Source: Pseudisothecium myosuroides
Lineage: Eukaryota > Streptophyta > Bryopsida > Hypnales > Lembophyllaceae
DNA length: 64,000 bases
Assembly: GCA_951799445.1 (NCBI GenBank)
Contig: OX637289.1
Span: 6,601,321-6,665,320, forward strand
Direction of reading: 5' to 3'
Shown piece by piece: positions 35,595-46,345 of this stretch (position 1 is its first letter; the number at the start of each line of letters is the position of its first letter). The position numbers and the translations under genes were made by a program. The notes beneath the pieces are model-generated. The model did no database searches. It saw nothing but the letters and a program-made list of their open reading frames with translations, and was not told where the DNA came from.

Positions 35595-36102
35595 ACCGGT
35601 GGTTTTATGAGAGTCGAAGTACGTTGTTAGCTATATGTTATAGAGTGCTATTTGGTTTTTATATGTCTACAATATGCTTTCACATGATTGTAAAGGAAGC
35701 ATTATATTTTGTTTTCTCATATAGATGAGAGGTTGTTGTTTTAGGGTTATCAATGTTTTAGTAATGATTTCTATAGGTACAACTAGAGTTATATATATCT
35801 AGTGGAGAATACATATTTTCTTGATGTATTTGCAAACTCCATATTGCAATGCAATATGTAGACCGTATTAATGTATTTGGTATTACATTTAATGTTTGCT
35901 TCGTTGTGGAGTATATGGAATTTTTGACCAAAAATGATGCAATATTTAGTTCAAGACACATATTGCTTGAAAGACTCTCATTTTAATGGAAATTGCTACT
36001 TTGAATTCATTATAATATGTGACTATAGAGCTAAAGTGAAGCCCATTTTGATTCACTCATCGAGCCTTTGAAGGCCTAATATTAATTTGGGAGGGTCCCA
36101 CC
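35595..36102 (+). other. 3' flank of the transposase gene
   Basis: AT-rich, non-coding, presumably 3'-UTR and sub-terminal DNA. It ends in the hairpin-like GGGAGGGTCCCACCCTCCC just inside the right TIR. Confidence 0.5.
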
Positions 36103-36127
36103 CTCCCATTTTAATGAATATAATGTT
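36103..36127 (-). repeat. Right TIR of element B
   Basis: Inverted copy of 15868-15892 (23/25), followed by the TAAT duplication at 36128-36131. Confidence 0.85.
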
Positions 36128-36131
36128 TAAT

Positions 36132-36875
36132 CCACTACTTCCTACACTAGCGCGGATCCGGTTTGATCTCTCACAGCCACCCGGACAGCGATCCGGTTGG
36201 CAGGTCACACAAAGACCCCCCGTACGATCCTCTCATACTACAACGACCTTGATGCCAAGTTCCCTCCGTGCGAAATTAGGTGGTTACAAGCAAACTCGTC
36301 CGTTCCAACATCAACTAAAGTCCTTCCGTTTACCAACTAGGGCAGCGAGACCTCACGGGAGATCGGACACTCCACCGGATTTCCTATCCAGGAGTTCTAG
36401 CGCGACTAAGGACTCCTTCCCTATCCGCCTAGCCTAACAACGGTTTTCTCACCCGGAATCGTGAACTGTAGAGGCGCTGAGGAACTGAAACCCGCTCCCA
36501 ACACTTAGAATACCCACTCACATGCACATAAGAGCAAAACAAACACACTAAGGGGAGAAATCTCTCTAGAATCTGCACACATTTTCCTAACTCCTCACCA
36601 AAACAGCTCTGCCACGCGCGGGAGAGACGTACAACAAGAAATCAATAGAAAACGCACAAAAACTCAAGGGAAAAGACTCGCAGTCTCCTTCGCAGAGACT
36701 GACTATATACATTTTAAAACTCAAAAAGTCAACACAAAGTGGCCCGGAAAGTCCGCGCGGAACTTTTGGTCCCCGTCGAGCCGGCCAGACCGGAAAACAT
36801 CCGATCCAGACCAGACACATCCGGATCAAATCCGGTCCGGTCCTAACTAACAAATATTTACAACTAAAATCCTAA
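36132..36875. other. Element X, non-coding part
   Basis: Rich in ATCCGG/CCGGAT motifs, like 15560-15840. No protein recognised. Confidence 0.5.
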
Positions 36876-38650
36876 CTATCCTATCATAACCGGATCTACT
36901 CCTTGATCCGTTCCTTCGTCCATGACTTCGTCTTTGCCTTGGTCCACGCTCTGATCTTGATCCTCACCCTGATCTGGGGTTAGATCCATACTTTGATCTT
37001 TCCCCGGGTTCAATGTGGGACTTCTGGGTAGGTCCGTTCCAAGCTGCTCGAAGACGTCCGTCAAGTTCCGGTTCCGCTCCCCTGTTTCACGTTCTGGGAG
37101 ATCCGGTGACGAATCCAAGTTGATGGTGTGCGCGAGCTTCCTCCCACTTTTCTTTGACTGGGGAGTCCGATCCTTTCCTTCCGTCGGAATGCCCACGTTC
37201 GGAAAAGACCCGGGCATTGAAAGGTCGGACAGATGGAACGACCGTGACAACGTCACTCCGTTCAGCTTCCTGTTGCTCTCCTCCATCCGGTTTGCAGCCT
37301 CCCGCGCTTCCATCATGACTAACTCCACCTTCTCGGAGTAGTCCGTCAAAATCCGGACCAACCTGGTCCCGGATATTTTCTGCTCCTTGAGGACTCCCTC
37401 GTCAAACAGCTTTGACTTGGTGACGGCCTCTCCGGTTGCTCCGAATGTGGCCTTCACGTCCTCCGCTACTTTCCGGGTAGCCTCTGCCATCTCCCGGGTG
37501 GTAGCCATGTCCTCCTTGAGGAGCAACATTTCCGTCTTCAACGACTTGTTCTCCTCTTGGAGTCGCCGTATCTCTGCTTCTTGCTTCCGGATCTCATCCG
37601 GGCTGGAGATGAAATCTGCAACCACTCCCGCCAGGTTGCTGTCTACTGGTGCTCCCACCAGCTCGCTTATCTGATTCAGAACTAGCTTCTTCATTGTCCA
37701 GTCTGCTCGCACATTGCTCAGGATGTTGATCAGCTAGTTGAACGGATCCGTCGGATCCGATCCGGAAGGACCCGGTTCTTCAGAAACCGGTTTCTTCCTG
37801 GGTTGGAGGTCTCAGCCGGAGGGGTTGGGGTTCCTCTCCGGTGTGGAGGCGTCGTCTTCTGCCGCTTGTGCTGCGGCCGGAGTTGCTCCTCCTCTTCTTC
37901 TTCTTCCTCCTCGGAACCGGATACTTCTTCCTGTTCTTCTTCTTCTTCTTCCGATTCCCCATACTTCAAGAGCGACTCCTGCATCTTCCACTCCTTCTCT
38001 TCCGTATCCGTGAGGAGTTGATTGTGCTTGTACAGATGGACAAGGTAGGGACTCAACGGAGTCGGTCTACTTCCTCCGATCTTTGGAATTAGACGGTTGA
38101 CCAGATCGAAAAGGATCTTGGCCTAGTCTACTTTCCGTTCCCCGCTCAGGGCTCCGAAAATGAGGTTCCCGATGGCGATGGTCACCCTCGTCGGCTTATC
38201 TGGGTGGATGATCGGAACCAAGAACTGGAGAAGGTTCCGATGCCGGTCGTCCAGGCAATCCGCGACCGCATGCCCATCCTTGGAGTCTACGTCGCTCCGG
38301 AACTTCCCCCGAGTGTAACCCTCTTTCGAGGATGCCATCCCTCGACCTCCGGACCGGAATCCGTACACGGCCTTCCACATTTCTTCCGTCCAACTGCTCG
38401 GAATTCTGCGGATGGTCTTGTCGAACTGATTTGAGAGTTTGCCCAACAACTCTCGAATCATCCGCTCCTCCCTAAACCCCCAGGGTTTATCGATCAGCCC
38501 TCCGCAATCCATCTTGGCAAGATCCTCTATCAGGTTGTCCTTTTCCTTCTCTTCTACTGGAATAATCGGACACACCTTCCGGAGTTTCACTTCTACTGCG
38601 GAGGAACTGGACGGCCCTGCTCTACTCTTGCGGAGCTGAGGCATGGACAC
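36876..38650 (-). pseudogene. Gag-like / plant mobile protein gene of element X (broken)
   Basis: Start at 38650 ('MSMPQLRKSRAG'). The N-terminal part holds 'SWTEEMWKAVYGFRSGG' and 'PDKPTRVTIAIGNLIFGAL', which resembles gag-like proteins of plant mobile elements (from memory, unverified). A long acidic Glu run (about 37880-37970) follows, then after a frame change a coiled-coil part ('KQEAEIRRLQEENKSL', 37712-36876) with an Asp/Gln-rich tail. Breaks: TAG at 38123-38125 with the same frame continuing, a frameshift near 37800, and TAG at about 37733. The Trp codon expected at the first stop suggests TGG to TAG. Confidence 0.6.
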
Positions 38651-39136
38651 GGGCTGTGCTAAACCGGATTCTCATTGAGGCTACCTTTCCCTCTCCTAGC
38701 CGCACGTCCCGTTTCTCACCTTCGCTCTTCCGATCTCAACCGGAATACCTCTAAACCTGCAACACAAACTAAAGCGCTGCGCGCCCTAACACACTAACGC
38801 GCACCCACAAACACAAACACAAAACAAGAAAGCAGAGCGCTGGGAAGAGAAGCTAAATACAAGCTGGAGCGAGATTTCCGCAAACGAAGATTGAAAAAGA
38901 GTGGCCACTGGATTGGTCAGCCTATATATAGTCTGACCAAATCCGTTCCTGACCCAATCCGATCCAACTCAGATCCGCTCCAACTCTAATTCGGTTTAGA
39001 TTCAGATCGAATCCGGATTGTCACCTATTCCGTTCCGTAGTTAATTTCCGGTTTAATGTTACCTCTTGCTTGAATCCGGAGACCAGATCACGGTTTTCGT
39101 TCCAAGATTTAGATAACTTACAAAAAACCAAAAATT
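38651..39136 (-). promoter_or_regulatory. Promoter/leader of element X gene
   Basis: On the - strand a TATATATA box lies at 38923-38930. A transcription start about 30 bp further (near 38895) would give a ~245-nt leader before ATG 38650. The leader is pyrimidine/GC-mixed without an upstream coding frame. Confidence 0.5.
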
Positions 39137-39148
39137 TGCACTGCGACA

Positions 39149-39712
39149 AAGAACGTGGAGCCCATAGCAGGATTCCTGTTCCAGTTCTATAGTAAGTCGG
39201 AACCCTTCGACATCCTAGGACAGGAAAAGTGCCGGATGGTGGAAACCTCTAAGAACCAATTCCTTAGACACGATAACGATCCCTTCAAGAGCCTTTTCCT
39301 CAAAGTGCTGGAAGATCACTTCTTCCTAGATCTGAACGATCCTACGGCTTTTAACAGCGACAACACTATTCTCATTGACGATTCCCCCTTAAAGAGTGTC
39401 CTCAATGAGAACGGGAACGCCATATTCCTCGAGAGCTGGAATCAATACCAGCGGAGGGACAAGGTTCTAATGGGAACATTGTTGCCATGGCTAAAGCAAC
39501 TCCACGAGGACTGTCTATCGGGTAGTCTTCGGGGGTTCGTGAACTCCAACCGGATTGGCGAAAGCCCTCTGTCGCGAACCTCGTATGGTGCTAGCAATCT
39601 CCTGCACGGATTGAGGATGTGCGCCAGATACTTGGGGACGCAATTCGATCTGCCCGGGATGAATTTAGTGATAGAGCCGGAGTCCGAGCCCGAGAGCGAC
39701 AGAAAGGACTAG
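39149..39712 (+). pseudogene. FCP1-like gene of element A, C-terminal half
   Basis: Resumes after the AAGAA duplication as 'KNVEPIAGFLFQFY', continuing the FCP1 homology domain: 'FDILGQEKC', 'NTILIDDSPLKSVLN' (motif IV, DDSP) and 'MGTLLPWLKQLHED'. Ends in an acidic tail, stop at 39710-39712. The frame is intact on both sides of X, so A's FCP1-like gene was undamaged when X arrived. Confidence 0.85.
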
Positions 39713-39907
39713 ACTTCCCCATGTCGCCGTAGACTCTAGGATGGATTGTACATTTTGTAAATGTGGATTGTTTTGTGTTTGTAATTCAACTGTATCATTA
39801 AAGTTTTGAGAGTTCATTCCCACTTGTGGCCTCTCTCTTTGTCTCGGGGGTGCTGTTTTGTATTCTTGGATTGGTGTGATGTTCTGCACTGCATGTGATG
39901 TCTTTGT

Positions 39908-39928
39908 TTATCCGTGGGCCGAAGATAA
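39908..39928. repeat. A-type palindrome beyond the X insertion
   Basis: TTATCCGTG and CGAAGATAA arms (one weak arm). It lies in the presumed intron before the last exon of A. No A-type copy was seen inside X or B. Confidence 0.75.
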
Positions 39929-39965
39929 ATGTTTGGGGTTTCTATGCAATCGGGGGTGGCTTCAG

Positions 39966-40895
39966 TTCGGAGGATCCGATATGCGTATGCTCAAACGGAA
40001 TCAGCCTATGACGAGGAGCCTCTTGTCTGGATCGGAGGCGTCGCTCTCAAGGAGGTCCGGCTCGGAAGGGGGGAGCTTCTTGGCGTCTTCGTATTCGAGG
40101 CCTTTCGTGTTCGGCTCCGCCACGGACGCGGCTTCGGCAGCGATAGACTTCTCCAAGGGAAATGTGGAGGAAGGCGTCGTCGATAGCCCGCCCAGTCAAG
40201 GACCGATCGGGACCCCGATCTGCTCGCCGTCGCCGATGAAGTGGAAAGACTCGACACCTAGTCGGCTGCATTCGCAGTCGCCAACTCCCCAGACCCCGAA
40301 CGCTCCGCACAGGAAATTGTATGCGGGCAACGATGGACATGCTGAACACCTTCGCCTCGACGATGCAGGGCTGTCGCCGGTCAAAGTTGGGCATGACTCT
40401 CTCCTCGTTGGGGATCTAAAAATGAAGTTGCTTTCCGGTGAATGCAGTGGAGGTCGGAGATTGCAACGTAGAGGCATCGTTGAGTTCCTCCGCCACAAAT
40501 CCAGGGGGAGCGGTTCCGTGCCTTCCCCTGTACCTATTTTCAGCAAACCAGTTCTTAAAAAGCATCAGCGATTAAATGTCTCACGTTCAACTGCTTCTGC
40601 AGATCCGTACATAAACACTGTCCATAGGTTGCCACCAGGTCCGCCTCCTCAAAGTTCTAGAACTCTTTCCAGCGATGATATTTATTCTCGAATCGAACGC
40701 AAGCGGCGGAGACAAGTCAAAGACATACTGAAGCTGGGCAATTGTAGCCCCTTCCGGAGTGCAACTGAATACGCGATGCCTTCCCGGCGCGAGGATATTC
40801 TTAGAGGGTATGCTAAGCAAAAAGCGCTAGAGGTGGAGAAGGAAGCGCTGGAGGCAACCAAGACCAGCTCTTCCAGCGAGAACAAGCATGTTTAG
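39966..40895 (+). CDS. Ser/Pro-rich protein of element A, last exon
   Basis: The frame is open from 39858, but its first part contains the palindrome and reads as intron; an acceptor GGCTTCAG at 39965 fits better. The protein is Ser/Arg/Pro-rich with 'VVDSPP' and 'CSPSPMKWKD', shared with B 16335-16837, and a basic/coil-like C-terminus ('RIERKRRRQVKDILKLG', 'KQKALEVEKEALEATK'). It is longer than the B copy. No known domain. Confidence 0.6.
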   Translation, partial: FGGSDMRMLKRNQPMTRSLLSGSEASLSRRSGSEGGSFLASSYSRPFVFGSATDAASAAIDFSKGNVEEGVVDSPPSQGPIGTPICSPSPMKWKDSTPSRLHSQSPTPQTPNAPHRKLYAGNDGHAEHLRLDDAGLSPVKVGHDSLLVGDLKMKLLSGECSGGRRLQRRGIVEFLRHKSRGSGSVPSPVPIFSKPVLKKHQRLNVSRSTASADPYINTVHRLPPGPPPQSSRTLSSDDIYSRIERKRRRQVKDILKLGNCSPFRSATEYAMPSRREDILRGYAKQKALEVEKEALEATKTSSSSENKHV

Positions 40896-41357
40896 CAGAG
40901 TCGTTCTTCTTCACAGTGGAACTTCTCATGATAACAATCATTACTATTAATAGAATAGCCATTGCCGTACAAAAAATGACCATTTTTAACAAGGTAGAGC
41001 GCCTCATGTGCACATAGCCTCTACTATTTTCTCACCAGGTCATTTAGAATTAAGTAGATGTTGCTTCCTATGATTGAAGTGAATTACGTAGATACGTGAG
41101 ATAAACTGTTTCATATGTACATGGGTTCTCAAGTAAATTCATGTCCGTCAATGTAAAGTGGCCCGCTTTTAATAATGTCACATACTTTTTGGCTAAGAAT
41201 CATGTAGCGTTTTGGAAATGTAACATGCTTCCATCTTGCTTTGTACTTATAATGTCTAATCTCTTAATCGTCTTATTTTAGTGTTGCCTATATTTATCTT
41301 TGACTTTAAAAATTTATCTTTGAATGATGGGACTTAAGGTCTAAAAATGACCAGTTT
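40896..41357 (+). other. 3' flank of element A
   Basis: Non-coding and AT-rich. About 460 bp between stop and TIR, matching about 440 bp in element B. Confidence 0.5.
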
Positions 41358-41382
41358 CCCTCATTTTAATGAATATGACCTT
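41358..41382 (-). repeat. Right end of element A (TIR-like)
   Basis: The - strand 25-mer matches B's left TIR at 22 of 25 positions (core ATATTCATTAAAATG identical). The next four bases are TTAG; the partner end is not in the window, so the duplication cannot be tested. Confidence 0.7.
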
Positions 41383-44300
41383 TTAGGGAGTCATGTTGGA
41401 TTAAACTTAGCAACTTTCATCCAAGAGGAACAAAGAATAGAATCTAAAAAGAAAGAATAAATTAGGAACCCAAAAAAGAAATTAGAAATTAGTTTTGAAA
41501 TTAAGATTAACCGTAATTTGCGGATGAAGTTTTAAACACCGATTAGCGGTTAAACTTCATCCATGGATAACTTTTGCTAGGAAAGACCAAACCTAGGGTG
41601 ACTAATCACATTAGAGAGGTGAAATGAAGGCCTACAAGGAACAACTCTTAATTTTCTAAAAAATAGTAAATTATTATCTATAATTCAACCCCTTAGGTAA
41701 GATTAGAAGGTAGGTTAGGAGCTTTTAGGATTAAGTTTAGGTCAATTATAGATTTAGAATCTCATAGAATAAGCGTAAGCTAAACCAAAACCCAAAACAA
41801 ATTCAAGAAAAGACCTAAAAACATAACCGTTAGGCAAGGATGAAGTCCGGAATAAGTAATAGATGAACCCTAGAGGATTTCATCCATTTGAGTCAGGTCT
41901 TGATAATTAGGTTAACCTCAGGGAGTTAGGCTCATAGCCCAAGTTCCAAGTCAAATTGGAATTAGGAACTCACAGGAAAGAATGGATGAAGTTTAGGAGC
42001 ACCCGTTAGGGCTAAAACTTCATCCGTCCATAACTTTCTCTACGAGTGTCCAAACTAGACAAACTTTACACTTTTAGAAATGACATGAGGTACTCTTCCA
42101 CTTAGAATAAATAAGTTTAGACTGAGATCTTCCTTTCCTAAAAACCTCGCCCCCTCTCAAGCTTTGACTCAGCCAAAGCAGTTGTAGTAATTCCAATTAG
42201 GGTGTTGTTTTCCGTATACGAGTTAGCAAACATTAGGAACATAGAAAAGATCCATTGCTTGAAAGGCACAATGGATTGGCGCTAGACACCCATAGGTTGA
42301 ATCAAACGGTTATTTACCAAGAGCCTAGTTGTGCTCGTTTATTTACCAAGGGTGGGGAAATAAGCACTCACGGGGGGGAGGTAAAAAAATGAAGCTTGTT
42401 TTCCTTTTGTAAATTTGAAGCTTTGAAAAGCAATGAGACAAACTTACACATTGAAATTATGTGAAAGTGAAGTTGGAGTAATTAAATTCTTTGTACAATT
42501 ATTAAATGAGCATGAATTCTTTAGAAGAGATCCAATTCTACATTAATTTCTTAATTTTTTAGAGTTGGTAATTCTAGAGTTTACATGAGGCTCATCATCC
42601 TTTAGAAATGTGAGGTACTTTTGCAAAAGTGATGGATGTTTTTATTTGACAATATACTAGAAGTCCACTTTGTGCCTTGATAGATCAATTTTAATGGATC
42701 CAAATAATTGAGTATGCCTACTTCCAATTGACTTTGGCTTATTTGCTTGTTTTTGGATTTTCTAGATTTTGCTTTTGGATTATGCAAAATGAAAAAAATG
42801 TGGCTCATACCCTCTTTTCACTTTCTCATCATGACAATGATAACGCAATGGTTTGAGATATAATAGTTTAAGGAGCAATGAATATTTAGTTTGAATATGT
42901 AAAGACGGTAGATGCCGTGCTGTGCTTTCATTTTTTATTATATGTCTTCCATGTTTCCTTGTAAACAAGCTCAAGAGTAAGTGTCTTTCAGTGATATTTG
43001 TGTTATTCAGAATCTGACAATGCAGAGGCATAAAACAAGGGGTTTTGAGGAATACCTTAGCCCAACAATAGGACCCTATCGCCCGAAATTTTAAAAAAAA
43101 ACTCTAGTCGCCAGATGGGCTTGTATTGAGGAAATAAGTGTATGAGAGCTTCACGTGGATTTACTTGCCTTCTATACGGTCAACTTCCGTGGATCTCAAT
43201 TTCAAGACTCTAGTGATAGTTCAAATGATAGTAGGTCATCTAAGGTCTTCTTCAGATTTTCACAGGTTGGGCGCTTAGGGGTTAATGAAGCGCAACTTAT
43301 TGTGGAAACATTTTTAGATTGTATACCCATCACTATGGAAGTCTCCATCATCCCAGTACATTTGCTTCTATCATTTTCAAACTTCTCAAGGTGTGGCAAG
43401 ATGGATTTGCAATAGCTATAGTGTCTTCTAATGGCAAAAGACTAAGAATGATTTAGTGGCAACAACAATAACTCTATGATGGTAGGCAACAAGTCTTCCT
43501 CATATAGTACAAACTCATCGTCTCTTTCAAATCTTGAGGAACAAGTACACTACTTCCCTAACCAAATGGTGGAACTACTTTGAAAATCCATTCTTATGAC
43601 CTTATAGCATTTGCTCTGTCCATTCCAAAAAATTGCAATCCAACTATAGAAAAGCCATCTCAATCTCTCAAAGCTTTTGTCAAGAGGGTCACCCTTGTCA
43701 TCCTTAAGCCTAGGCAAATTGACAAGATAATTCTCCATCAAGCATCCACAGATGTAGTCAATCTATTAAGGCTCATAGTGTGTGAATTTCAAGTGGCTAA
43801 GAAGGTGTGAAGCATGGAACACATACCATGATGGTATATGAGGAGGTGGAGGAATCTAGGTTTAGGTATGTTTTTTTGGAGCAAGACATTAGGAGACTGG
43901 CAATTTAGGAAATCAATCACTTAGTTTCTAATGTGATATACTTCCAAGATTATGTATGTTGTAGTTGTGTCTAAAGTTCTTTGGTAAAGAACGTGTCTAT
44001 TGTTGTAGCCATCATTTCAAGTAAAGCAACAATCCTAAACCAAATTTGGCAGCTACTTCTCAAATGGTGGAGCTTAAATTTGGCCTTAAGCAACTATTGT
44101 CACTAACTAACCTTGTTGATTTCCTCTTTTAAGGAAATGGCCCCTTATTGACTTATCCACCATGATCCTAATCTTTCACCATATTTAGCATGGTTGTAAT
44201 GACAAAAGTTTTGAAAAATGGACTTGCTCATGCTGACAAATTTCTAACTAGGCATATTTGACCTATTGTTGTATTGGAGATGCCTTCTTGTCACTTTTTT

Positions 44301-44465
44301 GGATTCTTTCATCACTAAAAAAACTAACGCCTTCAAATGAATGAGCTATAATTTAACTTTGCACAATGCCCTAAAGCTAGCCTCCTCCCCCAAAGAGACA
44401 TACAATATAAAATGGATGAATAAATAATTTTTTGTTTCTGTTTTGGAGTCACAAAATCATTCATC
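41383..44465. other. Gene-poor AT-rich DNA with a degenerate repeat
   Basis: A segment with 'GGATGAAGTTT...AAACTTCATCC' and 'CCATAACTTT' recurs at about 41520-41640 and 41975-42095, with a weaker copy near 41838. 43150-44130 contains short broken frames that may be retroelement debris, but nothing I can name. Confidence 0.4.
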
Positions 44466-45445
44466 GGACACTTTGTGTCTACAACATTGTTACAAGGATA
44501 TATAGATATTCACTCATGTGCGAGCTCATGTGTCTTTTGTACAAGTCTATACAAATAGTATTTTCATGTTTCTTTAGTGTAGATGCATGTACACATGGTA
44601 GTAACATTTCTTGTTGCAAACTAGGAAAGAATGGATTTTGAATATTGAAAACTACTCAGGTACCTGCTCTTGAGGGTCGTTGCAAGAAACACCTAGGGTT
44701 TCTAAAAACGGCTTAGTACTATGAGTATTATGACTTTAGGATTAGTTTATTGAAATAACAAAGTATAGATAGTTTGTAAAGCATTCAAAATAGTATATGC
44801 GTAAAAATTATGCACAAAAAAAGAATGATGGAAAATGCAAGAAAATAGATACTTTGGAATTTGATTTTTTGAAAATAGTAAAAAAATCAAAAATATAAAC
44901 TAAAAATCCATTTTTCCTAACTTTAAGATGCTTCTTTTCAACCATTTGCATCACTTTAGGAGAAAGAAATTGTGTTCTCTGCACGTGCACAAAGGTAGTG
45001 CATTTTAAGCACATGTGGAAGGTGGACACTTTAATGTTTTTTAAGTCTTTTTGTAGGCTTGTGTAACCTTATTAGAAGCCCTTTTATCCCAATTTTGAAC
45101 TTCAAATTTGCATTCTTGGGTTGGAAACAATACTAAACCCTTCCAAAATGGCCAAGGTAGACATCCAATTGGGGGCAGTTTAGAAATATTAAATTAATTT
45201 GAAAATTTCGAAAAAAATTACTCAATGTTTACAACTACCACATGTACCTTCATTCAAATTTAATAGAAAACAAACATACAATACAAAAGTTATGAACAAA
45301 AAACCACTTGCCCAAGGCCCAAGGGCCAAAATAATTAAAGAAGAAGCGTTTCTAGCAACGACTCTTTAGATAACTTCTACCTAACAAGGCACCCTGTTAT
45401 CAAATTAATAAGTACTTTTTGTGACTAGAATATATCATTCAAAGC
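44466..45445 (+). repeat. Copy of the F-box 3' region, with an insertion
   Basis: 44466-44673 and 45362-45445 match 55729-55985 ('GTACAAGTCTAT', 'GACTAGGAAAGAA', 'GATAACT...CAACAAGGCA', 'CCTGTTATCAAATT'). No F-box coding sequence is recognisable upstream. Confidence 0.8.
44674..45361. mobile_element. 688-bp non-autonomous TIR element with related empty site
   Basis: Begins GGGTCGTTGCAAGAAAC and ends with the inverted form GTTTCTAGCAACGA. Flanks are CTCTTGA (44667-44673) and CTCTTTA (45362-45368), an imperfect 7-bp duplication. The paralogous locus at about 55907-55915 reads CTCTTGAGATAAC without the element. Non-coding. Confidence 0.85.
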
Positions 45446-46314
45446 GAATGCTTTCTACATAAATCTGAATGCTAGCGAGTATGACATTTTATGAGTCCAA
45501 GGAAGAATCATTTTATTAGTGCCAATGGAAGATTCCATGCATACTATATCATTAGTAAGAATATTCAATCCTTCTTTGAAAGAATTTATAATATATGGCA
45601 CAAAAGATTATGTAGTAACATGCACTACTAAGACAAATCAATAATGACCATATTTATTATATTAAGACTTTTTGCAGATTTTGAGACAGAATGCTAGTTA
45701 TTGTAAATTCATTTTGAAAAATATTAATTGAAACCAAAAATAAATAATTCTAAAATAGTGATTCTAAAATAAAATTCTAAAAGTTATATTGTTATTTATT
45801 AATAAAAAAATACTAATAAAGAGATAAAGCGGTTTATTTTTTAGTCAGAGGTAAAAATGAGACTGTGAAAAGTCTCAATATAACAAATATGGCCTTACAT
45901 AGCCTTCAAATTAGCTTTTTGTCAGAGACTAGGTAAGCATGCCATTTAGTGTTTTTCATCACAACAATTTTGAATAACCCTTTCAAGATTGCACATAACG
46001 TTCAGTAGTAGTTAGTGCTAATGCCTTCCCCAAAATGGAATGTTGCAAAATATTCTACATCATTTCATCCAAGGGATGGAATGATGTGGTCTATTCCACA
46101 CTTTTATTAGTAATTATACATACATGCATCAATACTTATTAGAGAATTGAAGTAAATTTGCTCAATTGCAATTGTATAGTGTACATTATTTAAGTCAGTT
46201 CCAATACATTACAATAAGGAAAATCAACATTCTATATTAATTGAAAACCGCACAAGTAGCTTGCATAGATACAAAAGCCAATTATGTTTTGAATTTTTTA
46301 GTAAGAAGAAAAGC

Positions 46315-46345
<31 letters not shown>

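Larger units (their letters stand above)
15868..36127. mobile_element. Element B: 20.3-kb multigene DNA transposon
   Basis: TIRs of 25 bp at 15868-15892 and 36103-36127 match at 23 of 25 positions (core ATATTCATTAAAATG). They are flanked by TAAT on both sides (15864-15867, 36128-36131). Inside are two divergent gene blocks: on - the ParB/methyltransferase-like, FCP1-like and Ser/Pro-rich genes (22.88 to 16.3 kb), on + the DUF7869-like transposase (32.2-35.6 kb). Both leaders hold the same B-type palindrome. The middle (25.5-30.3 kb) contains satellite array 2 and a MITE. B is inserted in element X. The 4-bp duplication is weak evidence alone; TIRs, gene layout and shared palindromes support the limits together. 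Confidence 0.82.
15412..39148 (-). mobile_element. Element X inserted in the FCP1 exon
   Basis: The left end TGTCGCAGCACA (15412-15423) and the inverted right end (39137-39148) match at 10 of 12 positions. They are flanked by a perfect 5-bp duplication AAGAA (15407-15411, 39149-39153). Removing X and one AAGAA joins the two FCP1 halves in frame with typical 'KNVEPI' spacing. X's own length without B is about 3.5 kb (15412-15863 plus 36132-39148). It carries a broken gag-like gene on the - strand. No direct long terminal repeats were found, so an LTR element is not shown; TG...CA ends with a short duplication also occur in Ginger-like DNA transposons. Confidence 0.85.
7396..41382 (+). mobile_element. 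Element A (outer element, interrupted by X)
   Basis: Its gene order matches element B: ParB/methyltransferase-like gene, acidic tail, FCP1-like gene, Ser/Pro-rich gene. A-type palindromes occur at 8.6-14.4 kb and again at 39908-39928, on the far side of the X insertion, which shows the two parts belong together. The right end (41358-41382) matches B's TIR at 22 of 25 positions and lies about 460 bp past the last ORF, as in B. The left end was not found; 7396 is only the start of the recognisable leader. If A had B's layout, its transposase gene would lie left of the window. Coordinates include the nested elements X and B. Confidence 0.7.

Noticed and set aside
15412..39148. Element X as a complete LTR retrotransposon
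   Set aside because: TG...CA ends and a 5-bp duplication fit, but no direct long terminal repeats and no polymerase gene were found.
15426..39170. A 23.7-kb spliceosomal intron in the FCP1 gene
   Set aside because: A frame-keeping splice is possible, but target-site duplication, terminal repeats and the uninterrupted B homologue favour insertion.
43155..43810. Small ORFs at 43.1-43.8 kb as genes
   Set aside because: Short, overlapping on both strands, without motifs; at best retroelement debris.
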